Of a stretch of 36,420 nucleotides of DNA, positions 15,378-23,613 are shown one piece after another (within the stretch, counting starts at the first letter, position 1; each line of letters opens with the position of its first letter). The position numbers and the translations under genes are program-made. The stretch comes from an uncultured Bacillota bacterium (lineage in GTDB: Bacteria; Bacillota; Clostridia; Oscillospirales; Oscillospiraceae): assembly GCA_947573385.1 (NCBI GenBank), contig CANPFP010000011.1, positions 1-36,420 on the forward strand, written 5' to 3'. The notes beneath the pieces are model-generated. The model searched no databases, was not told where the DNA came from, and saw nothing but the letters and a program-made list of their open reading frames with translations.

Positions 15378-15450
15378 GGACGCATCACGATGCGTCCGTC
15401 TGAACATATGGCCGTCCGGCATACGCGGACGCTTCATGAAGCGTCCCTAC
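15374..15450. repeat. palindromic repeat, family A, double-hairpin copy
   Basis: GTAGGGACGC (15374-15383) and GCGTCCCTAC (15441-15450) are inverted ends of a 77-base element. Each end is itself a hairpin: GGACGCATC/GATGCGTCC on the left and GGACGCTTC/GAAGCGTCC on the right. The iorA stop TAG (15375-15377) lies in the left end. It looks like a small non-autonomous palindromic element. Confidence 0.75.
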
Positions 15451-15486
15451 ATTCGGCCGGTTCAATATAAGGAGTTGTTTCAACAT

Positions 15487-16059
15487 ATGGAAACCAAAAA
15501 TATCATGATCGTGGGCGTGGGGGGACAGGGCTCCCTCCTGGCGTCCAAGCTGCTGGGCCACCTTCTCATGGAGCAGGGTTTTGACGTGAAGGTGTCTGAG
15601 GTCCACGGCATGTCCCAGCGGGGCGGGTCGGTGGTCACCTATGTGCGCTATGGCGACCGGGTGGATTCCCCCGTCATTGACAAGGGGGAGGCGGACTACA
15701 TCGTCTCCTTCGAGCTGCTGGAGGCCGCCCGGTGGCTGAGCTACCTCAAGCCCGACGGCCAGATTGTCACCTCCACCCAGCAGATCGACCCCATGCCCGT
15801 TATCACCGGCGCGGCCAGCTACCCGGAGAACCTGGTGGAGAAGATGCGGGCCGCCGGGGCCAAGGTGGACGCCCTGGACTGTCTGACCCTGGCCGAGGAG
15901 GCCGGGTCGGCCAAGGCGGTGAACATCGTCCTCATGGGCCGGCTGTCCCACTACTTCGACCTGCCCGACCAGGCCTGGCAGGAATCCCTGGAGGCCATGG
16001 TGCCCCCCAAGTTCCTGGAGCTGAACAAAAAAGCCTTTGAACTGGGAAAGCGGGCATGA
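15487..16059 (+). CDS. iorB: indolepyruvate ferredoxin oxidoreductase, beta subunit
   Basis: A 190-residue gamma/beta-type subunit that pairs with IorA. The N-terminus has the family hallmark NIMIVGVGGQGSLLASKLLG followed by VKVSEVHGMSQRGGSVVTYV, which belongs to the domain linking the catalytic subunits. An AAGGAG lies about 12 bases before the chosen ATG. The spacer from iorA is occupied by a palindromic repeat. The stop overlaps the ATG of the next gene. Length is standard for iorB. Confidence 0.93.
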   Translation: METKNIMIVGVGGQGSLLASKLLGHLLMEQGFDVKVSEVHGMSQRGGSVVTYVRYGDRVDSPVIDKGEADYIVSFELLEAARWLSYLKPDGQIVTSTQQIDPMPVITGAASYPENLVEKMRAAGAKVDALDCLTLAEEAGSAKAVNIVLMGRLSHYFDLPDQAWQESLEAMVPPKFLELNKKAFELGKRA

Positions 16060-16673
16060 ATTTTGTATACCGGGTTCGGAAGATATATAACCGCTGGAGA
16101 AGGTCGCGGCTGCAAATCCACCCCACCGTAATTTCCCGAAATTGTGTTGGCGGTGTCCTGTTCCACGATCTGGGTTTGAAGTTTTTGTCTCCAACAATCA
16201 ATATGACTATGTCGGGGGAGGACTTTATCCTGCTCTGCCAACACTTGGAGGACTTCCTTGCGGTGGGGATGGAGGAGGTAACAGATCACGCTGAGGACTA
16301 CCCTGTGGGCAGGCTGAACACGGAGCATGGAAGCATTACGCTTGATCTGGTCCACTATGACACCTTTCAAAGCGCGGCAAAGTCCTGGGAGCGGAGAAAA
16401 AAGCGTGTAGATCTGAATAACATCAGGATCATTTTCCATATAGAGCCTCCTGTCTCGCCAAAACTGGTGGAGCAGTTTGAGCGGCTCCCGTATGCCCATA
16501 AGGTGCTGCTGTCCTCCGGAATTGATGTAAAACAGCACCCGGATTGCTATAATCTCCCCTGTTACGCCGCGGGACATACCCGCAGTATCGAGCGCTATCG
16601 GTCGAAGTACAGTATCAGGCGGTGTCAGGATGAATATGATTGGATTTCTTTTTTGAATGGTGATCCACAATAA
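16056..16673 (+). CDS. DUF1919-family protein (glycan-related)
   Basis: A 205-residue protein that resembles DUF1919 (PF08942), often found in polysaccharide loci and thought to be a glycosyltransferase-like or exopolysaccharide protein. Features are ISRNCVGGVLFHDLGLKFLS, PTINMTMSGEDFILLC, the DYPVGRL segment, LVHYDTFQSAAKSWERRKKR and a C-terminal half ending in ALPYAHK-type sequence (here RLPYAHKVLLSS). The ATG overlaps the iorB stop. Its base composition is visibly less G+C-rich than the neighbours, and its function does not fit the pathway around it. This suggests a transferred gene. Confidence 0.75.
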   Translation: MNFVYRVRKIYNRWRRSRLQIHPTVISRNCVGGVLFHDLGLKFLSPTINMTMSGEDFILLCQHLEDFLAVGMEEVTDHAEDYPVGRLNTEHGSITLDLVHYDTFQSAAKSWERRKKRVDLNNIRIIFHIEPPVSPKLVEQFERLPYAHKVLLSSGIDVKQHPDCYNLPCYAAGHTRSIERYRSKYSIRRCQDEYDWISFLNGDPQ

Positions 16674-16708
16674 TTTTTACATGTTATATTTTGAAAGGAA
16701 GGATTATC

Positions 16709-17080
16709 ATGGGATTTTTTTCTAACCTCTTTGGGGGCGGCGCCAAGAAAGCGGAGGAGGTCAACGACGCCAACGCTCAGGCGCTGAAGCAGTTTTTTAA
16801 GGAGAATCTGCCCAGTGAGTTTGTGAACTCCGCCAGATACGCCATCTCCATTACCCAGGGGGACAAGGGCTACGAGGCCCGGATCAATATGGACATGGGG
16901 GCGGACGGCTCCACCTATGACGGCTTTACCAAAGAGAACTTTGCGGAGCTGGCGGACTGGGAGTCGGAGCGGGTATTCGACCTGCTGCCCGAGCCGCCGG
17001 TGACAGTGACCGCCATTTTTGACATGGACTTTGGCAAGACCAAGGTCACTATGAACCGGGGCCGCCTGCTGGCAAAATAA
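16709..17080 (+). CDS. small unknown cytoplasmic protein
   Basis: A 123-residue protein with an AAAGGAAGG site before the ATG; a TTG at 16691 in the same frame overlaps that site and is unlikely to be the start. It opens with GFFSNLFGGGAKKAEEVNDA, an amphipathic start of the type seen in small Firmicute proteins, then a mixed region (FVNSARYAISITQGDKGYEA). The last half is beta-rich (VTVTAIFDMDFGKTKVTMNR). I recognise no domain. It sits between the DUF1919 gene and paaK on the same strand. Confidence 0.7.
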   Translation: MGFFSNLFGGGAKKAEEVNDANAQALKQFFKENLPSEFVNSARYAISITQGDKGYEARINMDMGADGSTYDGFTKENFAELADWESERVFDLLPEPPVTVTAIFDMDFGKTKVTMNRGRLLAK

Positions 17081-17113
17081 AAACATACCTTATTTTGGGG
17101 AGGAATGATTCCA

Positions 17114-18415
17114 ATGGAAAGATACTACCAGCCCGAGATCGAGTGCGCGTCCCGGGAACAAATCAAGGCCTGGCAGGACGAGCGGCTTGTGAAGCAGGTG
17201 CGCCACGTCTGGGACAATGTGCCCTACTACCGCAAAAAGATGGAGGAGAAGGGCCTCACCCCCGACGACATCCGCTCCAGCGACGACCTGCACAAGCTGC
17301 CCTTTGTCACCAAAGCCGACCTGCGGGAGGCCTACCCCTACGGGCTGGTAGCCAAGCCCCTGAAGGAGTGCGTGCGCATCCAGTCCACCTCGGGCACCAC
17401 CGGCAAGCGGGTGGTGGCCTTCTACACCCAGCACGACATCGACCTGTGGGAGGACTGCTGCGCCCGGGCCATCATGGCCGCCGGCGGCACCGACGAGGAC
17501 GTGTGCCAGGTGTCCTACGGCTACGGCCTGTTCACCGGAGGCCCCGGCCTGAACGGCGGATCCCACAAGGTGGGCTGCCTCACCATCCCCACCTCCTCGG
17601 GCAACACCGAGCGGCAGATTATGTTCATCAAGGACCTGTCCGCCACCATCCTGTGCTGCACCCCCTCCTACGCCGCCTACATCGGCGAGACCATGAAGGA
17701 GATGGGTCTCACCCCCGACCAGATCCCCCTGAAAGCGGGCATCTTCGGCGCCGAGGCCTGGAGCGAGGAGATGCGGCAGGACATTCAGAATACTTTGGGT
17801 ATTAAAGCCTACGACATCTACGGCCTGACCGAGCTGTCCGGCCCCGGCGTGTCCTTCGAGTGCTCCGCCCAGACGGGGATGCACATCAACGAGGACCACT
17901 TCATCGCCGAGATCATCGACCCCGACACCGGCGAGGTCCTCCCCGAGGGGAGCAAGGGGGAGCTGGTGTTCACCTCCATCACCAAGGAGGCCTTCCCCCT
18001 GCTGCGCTACCGCACCCGGGATATCTGTATGCTTACCCGGGAGAAGTGCTCCTGCGGCCGTACCCATGTGAAGATGTGCAAGCCCATGGGCCGGTCCGAC
18101 GACATGCTCATTATCCGGGGCGTGAATGTGTTCCCGTCCCAGATCGAGACCGTCCTGCTCAACCACGGCTACCCCGCCAACTACCAGATCATCGTGGACC
18201 GGGTGAAGAACACCGACACCCTGGACGTCCAGGTGGAGATGACCCCCGAGATGTTCACCGACAACATGGGCGAGATTGCCAAGCGGCAGAAGGAGCTGGT
18301 GGACGGCCTGCGGTCCATGCTGGGCCTGGCCGCCAAGGTCACCCTGGTGGCCCCCAAGACCATCGTCCGCAGCGAGGGCAAGGCCGTGCGGGTCATCGAC
18401 AAGCGGAAGATTTAA
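17114..18415 (+). CDS. paaK: phenylacetate-CoA ligase family protein
   Basis: A 433-residue ligase that interconverts aryl acids and their CoA esters with ATP. Motifs: VRIQSTSGTTGKRVVAFYT (about 87-105, P-loop), YGYGLFTGGPGLNGG, IYGLTELSGPGVSFEC, LLRYRTRDICML and RSDDMLIIRGVNVFPSQIE. The ATG at 17114 was preferred over 17105 because GGGGAGG is only a few bases from the first ATG and at good distance from the second. In amino-acid fermenters such an enzyme, run backwards, can make ATP from the aryl-acetyl-CoA formed by IorAB. A double-ACT gene follows 12 bases later. Confidence 0.9.
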   Translation: MERYYQPEIECASREQIKAWQDERLVKQVRHVWDNVPYYRKKMEEKGLTPDDIRSSDDLHKLPFVTKADLREAYPYGLVAKPLKECVRIQSTSGTTGKRVVAFYTQHDIDLWEDCCARAIMAAGGTDEDVCQVSYGYGLFTGGPGLNGGSHKVGCLTIPTSSGNTERQIMFIKDLSATILCCTPSYAAYIGETMKEMGLTPDQIPLKAGIFGAEAWSEEMRQDIQNTLGIKAYDIYGLTELSGPGVSFECSAQTGMHINEDHFIAEIIDPDTGEVLPEGSKGELVFTSITKEAFPLLRYRTRDICMLTREKCSCGRTHVKMCKPMGRSDDMLIIRGVNVFPSQIETVLLNHGYPANYQIIVDRVKNTDTLDVQVEMTPEMFTDNMGEIAKRQKELVDGLRSMLGLAAKVTLVAPKTIVRSEGKAVRVIDKRKI

Positions 18416-18427
18416 GGAGGGAAAACC

Positions 18428-18862
18428 ATGAGCATCAAGCAGATTTCCGTCTTTCTGGAGAACAAGCCCGGCGCGCTCTACGCCATGACCGGGGTGCTTG
18501 CCCAGAACAAAATCGACATGCGGGCCTTCTCCCTGGCTGAGACCAGCGACTTCGGCATCGCCCGGATGATTGTGGACGACGTGTACAAGACCACCACCGT
18601 CCTGAAGGACGCGGGCTTTATCAACAACATCACCCCCGTGCTGGGGGTGGCGATCCCCGACGTGCCCGGCGGGCTGAACAAGGTCCTCCAGGCCCTCACC
18701 GACGCCAAGGTGAATGTGGAGTATATGTACGCCTTCCTGGGCGGCAGGGACGCGGAGCACGCCTACATGATCTTCCGGGTGGAGGACAACGCCGCCGCCG
18801 CTTCAGTCCTGGCCCAGCGGGGCATCAAAGTGGTGGAGCAGGAGGAGATTGACAAGCTGTAA
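18428..18862 (+). CDS. tandem ACT-domain protein
   Basis: A 144-residue protein made of two ACT domains. The first is at about 2-65 (KQISVFLENKPGALYAMTGV) and the second at about 70-140 (GVAIPDVPGGLNKVLQALTD, then VNVEYMYAFL). ACT domains bind small ligands, usually amino acids. This type commonly accompanies phenylacetate-CoA ligase genes in Clostridia and probably senses an aromatic amino acid. A strong GGAGG ribosome site lies before the ATG. It is the last gene of the unit, and a terminator follows. Confidence 0.88.
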   Translation: MSIKQISVFLENKPGALYAMTGVLAQNKIDMRAFSLAETSDFGIARMIVDDVYKTTTVLKDAGFINNITPVLGVAIPDVPGGLNKVLQALTDAKVNVEYMYAFLGGRDAEHAYMIFRVEDNAAAASVLAQRGIKVVEQEEIDKL

Positions 18863-18868
18863 GATTAT

Positions 18869-18904
18869 AAAAGATTTCCGGGCCGAAAGGCCCGGAAATC
18901 TTTT
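18869..18904. terminator. bidirectional terminator
   Basis: A perfect 16-bp stem (AAAAGATTTCCGGGCC and its complement) closed by a GAAA tetraloop. It lies between the ACT gene (+) and the sensor kinase gene (-) and gives a run of T in both directions. Confidence 0.9.
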
Positions 18905-21266
18905 ACTGCTCGATTGAGAAGGTCACCACGGCGGTGAACAAATCCGCTTCGGTAGACACAGTCAGCGTGCCGCCGCAGGCCCGGGTAAAGGACTCCGCAA
19001 TGGACAGCCCCAGGCCGGAGCCGCCGTCGGTGCGGCTCTCGTCCCCCCGGACGAACCGGGCGGTGTAGTCCGCCCCGGGCTTCAGCTCGGCGGCGGAGGT
19101 GTTCCGCACACTGGTGCTGGCCTGTCCCCCTTCCACCGTCAGATTCAGGTAGACCCGGGAGCCGGGCAGGGAGTACTTCAAGGCGTTGCCGATGAGGTTC
19201 TGGAACACCCGGTACATCCGGTCGCTGTCGGCGGTGATGGGCACCTCCCCCTCGGGGATGGCGGCCCGCAGGGTCAGGCCGCTGTTGTCGATGGCCTGCC
19301 CCATGTCGGCCAGGGTCTGGCGCAGTAACCGGGCGTAATCAAGCCGTTCCAATTTAACGGGGAGTTGTCCCGACGCCGCCTTGCTCACCTCAAACACGTC
19401 CTGAACCATAGCCTTCAGCCGCTGGGCCTTCTCCCCCATGATTTGGACGTACTCGCTGGCCGGAGGCTCCAGGGGCTCCTGGGAGAGCAGCTCGGTGTAG
19501 CTGATGATGGAGGTGAGGGGGGTTTTCAGGTCGTGGGACACATTTGTGACAAGCTCCACCTTCATCCGCTCGCTGCGGGTGCGCTCCTCCACCGCCTGGT
19601 GCAGACCCTGACGGATGTGGTTCAGGTCGTCGGCCAGCCCGGACAGATCGCTGTTTTCCTGTAAGGCAAGTTCCCTTTCCAGCTCGCCCGCCCGAACGGC
19701 TGCGGCCTGGTCGGCCACCGCCCCGAAGTCGGTCCACAGCCGATGCAGCCGCCAGATCAGCACCGCGCACACCAGCATCAGCAGGGCGGCGGGGGTGACG
19801 ATGACCCAGACGGTCTCCAGGGGGACGCCGCCCCGGTAGCTGGAGGCGTAAACCAGCAGGTTCATGTTCACCGCCCCCAGCAGGAGGAGCGTCATTGCGG
19901 TGACGCCGCACACCCGGCTCAGCCGCTTCTGGACGGGACGGTCCAGCCCCCAGGCGGCCAGCATGGCGATTACACCACGTCTCCAGGGCCGCTTATTATA
20001 CCGCCAGTCATTGAAAATCAGCAGGTACAGCCCCCAGAACACCGCCAGCAGGCCCGGGATGTGGTCCGCCAGCTCCCCCAGATATTCCCGCAGCAGCCAG
20101 CCGCCGTTTTCACTGAGGATGGCCACCGCCGTGCCGATGCTGGTGGTCTGCTCCACAAGGGGAATATTGTAGCTGTCATAAAAACCGTTCTCCGTCAGCC
20201 ACTCCTCATAGCTGATCCCATTCTGCTCCAGCTCCGCTATGATGTCGCCGTTGAGATAGACGTCTCCGGGGATGGCTTCGGCTGAGGCACTGGCCTGGGG
20301 TGCGTAGGCGTAGGTCAGCTCCTGCCAGATATCCCCCAGGTACTCCGGGCGGGGGAGGCAGAAGAACACCAGCAGCACAGCGGCCAAGACCTTGACCTCA
20401 AACCAGATTTTCCTGGTCCCCCGGGCCAGGGCCATGTCCGCCCGTTTTTTGTCCTTCCGCAGCAGAAGGTACACCAGAAACAGCCCCGCGCCCACGCCCG
20501 TGCGGACGGCGTGGCCCATAATTTCTTCCCGGTAAGCCCCCAGGTTCCGTTTCAGATAGTACAGCTCGTTGTACTCGTTGGACCCGGAGCTGCCGTAGCT
20601 GCCCTTGATGAAAATTTGCGGGCTGTTGATAACCGCCATGGTCACCTTCACCTTGCTGCCCGCCTCGTCCACGGTGAAGTTTTTGTACCCCGGGATATAC
20701 CACTGATAGGGCTCGTCGATGCTCGTAAAGCGGTAGTAGCCGTCGCCGTAGAGGTCCAACTCGGTCCCGTCCTTCCAGGCCCGGACCTTCTCCCCGTCGA
20801 ATTGCAGGAGAAAGCCGTACCCCTCGGGCAGCTGTGCCGCCGTGGTAGAGGCGGTCAGCGTGTCACTGTTGCTGTAAAGGGTCTCCCCCTCCTTCTCCAC
20901 ACGGTAGAGGATGTTCTTGTCCTCCTTCATCCGTTCATGGGCCCCTTTGGCCCACCGCTCCGCGCCAGAGGACGGCGCTGGGCCGTTCCCGTCGCCCCAG
21001 TCGTAGTCACCGTAATAGTTGAAACCGCTGTAAGCCCAGCCCCCGGCCCCCATGGTAATGAGCCGCTCCAGCCGGGAGGAGACGAAGCCTCGAAACTCCG
21101 TTGTGTCCCGCCAGTCGGAGGCGAAGCTGTCGGAGATCCACCGCCGGCTGCCCGAAGAGGTCAGTTTAGTCCCGAAGAACAGCGCCCCCTCCAGAAGCAG
21201 AGAGACCCCCAGCAGAAAGGCCAGAAAGCCAATGATTGATTTACTTTTTTTCCATTTTGTATCCAA
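18903..21266 (-). CDS. sensor histidine kinase with large external domain
   Basis: A 787-residue membrane histidine kinase. Predicted layout: a membrane segment at about 10-32, an external region of about 220 residues, membrane segments near 255-270 and 288-303, a second external loop (about 305-402), then membrane segments near 403-418, 451-474 and 485-506. A signal-conducting helix leads to the phospho-acceptor His578 in NVSHDLKTPLTS. ATP-binding motifs are FQNLIGNALKYS (688-699) and GGSGLGLSIAES (748-759). No known sensor domain is recognised in the external parts. The start is TTG at 21266, overlapping the end of the regulator gene by 26 bases, so the two are translationally coupled. Confidence 0.85.
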   Translation of the reverse strand: MDTKWKKSKSIIGFLAFLLGVSLLLEGALFFGTKLTSSGSRRWISDSFASDWRDTTEFRGFVSSRLERLITMGAGGWAYSGFNYYGDYDWGDGNGPAPSSGAERWAKGAHERMKEDKNILYRVEKEGETLYSNSDTLTASTTAAQLPEGYGFLLQFDGEKVRAWKDGTELDLYGDGYYRFTSIDEPYQWYIPGYKNFTVDEAGSKVKVTMAVINSPQIFIKGSYGSSGSNEYNELYYLKRNLGAYREEIMGHAVRTGVGAGLFLVYLLLRKDKKRADMALARGTRKIWFEVKVLAAVLLVFFCLPRPEYLGDIWQELTYAYAPQASASAEAIPGDVYLNGDIIAELEQNGISYEEWLTENGFYDSYNIPLVEQTTSIGTAVAILSENGGWLLREYLGELADHIPGLLAVFWGLYLLIFNDWRYNKRPWRRGVIAMLAAWGLDRPVQKRLSRVCGVTAMTLLLLGAVNMNLLVYASSYRGGVPLETVWVIVTPAALLMLVCAVLIWRLHRLWTDFGAVADQAAAVRAGELERELALQENSDLSGLADDLNHIRQGLHQAVEERTRSERMKVELVTNVSHDLKTPLTSIISYTELLSQEPLEPPASEYVQIMGEKAQRLKAMVQDVFEVSKAASGQLPVKLERLDYARLLRQTLADMGQAIDNSGLTLRAAIPEGEVPITADSDRMYRVFQNLIGNALKYSLPGSRVYLNLTVEGGQASTSVRNTSAAELKPGADYTARFVRGDESRTDGGSGLGLSIAESFTRACGGTLTVSTEADLFTAVVTFSIEQ

Positions 21267-21936
21267 TGCCCCACACCACCTTTAAATAGTCTGGCTCACG
21301 AGGATTGAGCTCAATTTTTTCCCGGATGCGCCGGATGTGCACCATCACCGTGCCCTCGGAGGACCAGGCCTCCTCTCCCCACACCCGGCGGTAAATTTCC
21401 TCCGCGGGGAACACCCGGCCCAGATTGCGCATGAGCAGGTCCACAATACCCGTTTCGATGTTGGTGAGCTTCACCGGCTCGCCGTCGGCGGACAGCAGGC
21501 GCTTGTCCGGGTCGTAGGTCAGCCGGCCGCTTACGATCTGCCCGGCGGGGGCGGTGTTCACGTCCCCCAGCCGTGTGTACCGCCGCAGCTGGCTGCGCAC
21601 CCGGGCCATCAGCTCCTGCATGCTGAAGGGCTTGGTGACGTAGTCGTCCGCCCCCATGGACAGCCCCAGCACCTTGTCGCTCTCCTCGCTCTTGGCCGAT
21701 AGGACGATAATGGGCAGATTCCGCCGCTCCCGGATGCGCAGCACGGCGGACAGCCCGTCCAGCTTGGGCATCATCACGTCCATCAGGATCAGCCGCAGGT
21801 CGGGGTCCAGGGCCAGGTCGATGGCCTTCATGCCGTCGTAGGCCCGGAGGATGCGGTATCCCTCCTTCTCCAGGGCGGCGGCGATGGCCCCTACAATCTC
21901 CCGGTCGTCGTCCACCACCAAAATCGTCTCGTTCAT
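21241..21936 (-). CDS. OmpR-family response regulator
   Basis: A 231-residue two-domain regulator. The receiver domain has Asp10/Asp11, the phosphorylated Asp53 (LILMDVMMPKLDG), Ser80 and Lys102 (YVTKPF). The C-terminal winged helix carries LTNIETGIVDLLMRNLGRVF and TVMVHIRRIREKIE. The ATG at 21936 follows AAGGAGC at the right distance; the frame continues upstream to a GTG without a ribosome site. It is the partner of the downstream histidine kinase. Three copies of GTAAGA (minus strand) lie upstream of the gene and may be its own binding sites. Confidence 0.93.
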   Translation of the reverse strand: MNETILVVDDDREIVGAIAAALEKEGYRILRAYDGMKAIDLALDPDLRLILMDVMMPKLDGLSAVLRIRERRNLPIIVLSAKSEESDKVLGLSMGADDYVTKPFSMQELMARVRSQLRRYTRLGDVNTAPAGQIVSGRLTYDPDKRLLSADGEPVKLTNIETGIVDLLMRNLGRVFPAEEIYRRVWGEEAWSSEGTVMVHIRRIREKIELNPREPDYLKVVWGIGYKMEKK

Positions 21937-22005
21937 CGGGCTTGCTCCTTCCTCGTTCGCTGGCACCAGAATAACAGAAACTTCTTACAAAACAAGGGGG
22001 ATATC

Positions 22006-22022
22006 TCTTACGGATTTCTTAC
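22006..22022 (-). promoter_or_regulatory. direct repeats, possible response-regulator box
   Basis: GTAAGA (minus strand) occurs at 22006-22011 and 22017-22022, 11 bases apart, and again at 21983-21988. OmpR-type regulators typically bind direct repeats about one helical turn apart. Autoregulation is inferred. Confidence 0.4.
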
Positions 22023-22109
22023 ATTTTACGCCCTGGCCGCGAAAAGTGCAAGTAAAGGCGTCCTGCGGTGTGCGGACTGTATAAAACCAAGATTTTTGTC
22101 CGATTTACA

Positions 22110-22138
22110 TTGACTTGTGGAGCTGAATTGAGTATGAT
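22110..22138 (+). promoter_or_regulatory. ilvA promoter
   Basis: TTGACT (22110-22115) and TATGAT (22133-22138) with a 17-base spacer. The transcript would begin about 35 bases before the ATG at 22181. Confidence 0.8.
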
Positions 22139-22180
22139 ATAGAACAGTTTGATTCTATGATAACTGAGGAGAATGTCAAT

Positions 22181-23401
22181 ATGCTTACCCTGGAATCCTT
22201 TAAGGCGGCCCGGAGCGTTTTACAGGCCGTGCTGCGGCCCACGCCGCTGATTCACTCCCCCTACCTGTCCAAAAACTGCGGAAACAGCGTCTATCTCAAG
22301 CCGGAGAACATGCAGGCCACCGGGGCCTATAAGCTCCGGGGGGCCTACTATAAGATCAGCACCCTCTCCCAGGAGGAGAAGGACCGGGGGCTGGTGACGG
22401 CCTCCGCCGGCAACCACGCCCAGGGGGTGGCCTACGCCGCCCAGGCCGCCGGGGTGGCGGCCACCATCGTCATGCCCACCACCACCCCCCTGGTGAAGGT
22501 GAACAACACCAAGGACTACGGGGCCAAGGTGGTGCTCCACGGCGAGGTCTTTGACGACGCCGCCGAGCTGGCCGCAAAAATGGCCGAAGAGGAGGGGCTC
22601 ACCTACGTCCACCCCTTCAACGACCTCACTCTGGCCACCGGCCAGGGCACCATTGCCTATGAGATATTCCAGGACCTGCCCGATGTGGAGACCATTCTGG
22701 TGCCCATCGGTGGGGGCGGGCTGGCCGCCGGGGTGTCCACCCTGGCCAAGCTGCTCAACCCCCATGTGGAAGTAATCGGTGTGGAGCCCACCGGGGCGGC
22801 CTCCATGCAGGCCAGTCTGGAGGCGGGCCATGTGGTCACCCTCCCCGCCGCCACCACCATCGCTGACGGCGTTGCGGTAAAGACTCCGGGGGACAAGATA
22901 TTCCCCTATGTACAGAAAAATGTAGACCGGATTATCACCATCGACGACAGCGAGCTGGTGGAGGCCTTCCTGGACGTGATGGAGCGGCATAAGATGGTGG
23001 TGGAGAACGCCGGCCTGCTGCCGGTGGCCGCCCTGCGCCATCTTGACTGCAAGGGTAAAAATGTGGTCTGCGTCCTCTCCGGAGGCAATATGGACGTGAT
23101 CACCATGTCCTCTCTGGTGCAGCACGGGCTGATTCAGCGGGGACGCATCTTCACCTTTGCCGTTCAGCTCCCTGACCGCCCCGGCTCCCTGCTGGCAGTG
23201 GCCCAGATTCTGGCCGGCAACAACGGCAATGTTATCAAGCTGGAGCACAACCAGTTTGTCAACATCAACCGCCAGTCGGGCGTGGAGCTGCGGGTCACTC
23301 TGGAAGCCTTTGGCCACGAGCATAAGGACCAGATCCTGTCCGCGCTTCGGGCTGCCGGTTTTCGGGCCGTGGAGACGGACACCGGAGATTTCTACAATTA
23401 G
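22181..23401 (+). CDS. ilvA: threonine ammonia-lyase
   Basis: A 406-residue PLP enzyme that deaminates threonine to 2-oxobutyrate, for isoleucine synthesis or for catabolism. The PLP lysine is Lys51 in GAYKLRGAYYK. Others visible are ASAGNHAQGVAYAA, the phosphate-binding VPIGGGGLAAGV, and VCVLSGGNMDV. A single C-terminal ACT domain (from about residue 330, FTFAVQLPDRPGSLLAVAQI) may sense amino acids. The ATG at 22181 has a GAGGAG site; the ATG at 22157 lies very near the transcription start and lacks one. The single ACT domain fits the shorter, clostridial-type enzyme, so tdcB would be an equally valid name. Confidence 0.93.
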   Translation: MLTLESFKAARSVLQAVLRPTPLIHSPYLSKNCGNSVYLKPENMQATGAYKLRGAYYKISTLSQEEKDRGLVTASAGNHAQGVAYAAQAAGVAATIVMPTTTPLVKVNNTKDYGAKVVLHGEVFDDAAELAAKMAEEEGLTYVHPFNDLTLATGQGTIAYEIFQDLPDVETILVPIGGGGLAAGVSTLAKLLNPHVEVIGVEPTGAASMQASLEAGHVVTLPAATTIADGVAVKTPGDKIFPYVQKNVDRIITIDDSELVEAFLDVMERHKMVVENAGLLPVAALRHLDCKGKNVVCVLSGGNMDVITMSSLVQHGLIQRGRIFTFAVQLPDRPGSLLAVAQILAGNNGNVIKLEHNQFVNINRQSGVELRVTLEAFGHEHKDQILSALRAAGFRAVETDTGDFYN

Positions 23402-23613
23402 GTTTGCCCTCTGCCGCCCGCCAGGGGCGTAAAAAAGCCCCCGGCGGACGGCTATCTGAAAAGCGGCGGGCCGGCCGGGCGGTTGAGGACGGGTTTGAGC
23501 CGTGGGTTCGGCCTGGAGCAGTCGCTCTCCACATCCGGGGCCTCCTGTCCGCTGCAATATCCTATGCGCATGGGCTGTCCCCAGCGCCTGTCCATATAAA
23601 GGAGGAGCTAGAT
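23402..23613 (+). other. intergenic gap between ilvA and rpe
   Basis: 212 bases without a convincing gene. A hairpin (CCGCC...GGGGC with GCCCC...GGCGG, about 23418-23447) lies just after ilvA but has no T tract. The frame of rpe is open through most of the gap, but no start with a ribosome site precedes 23614. Confidence 0.5.

Noticed and set aside
17090-18760. A 556-residue open frame on the minus strand opposite paaK and the ACT gene
   Set aside because: Long antisense frames are common in G+C-rich genes; the translation is low-complexity (His/Gly/Val/Leu-rich) with no ribosome site or domain, while the + strand carries clear enzyme motifs.
22220-23557. A 445-residue minus-strand frame opposite ilvA
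   Set aside because: Same antisense pattern; the ilvA frame has all PLP-enzyme motifs.
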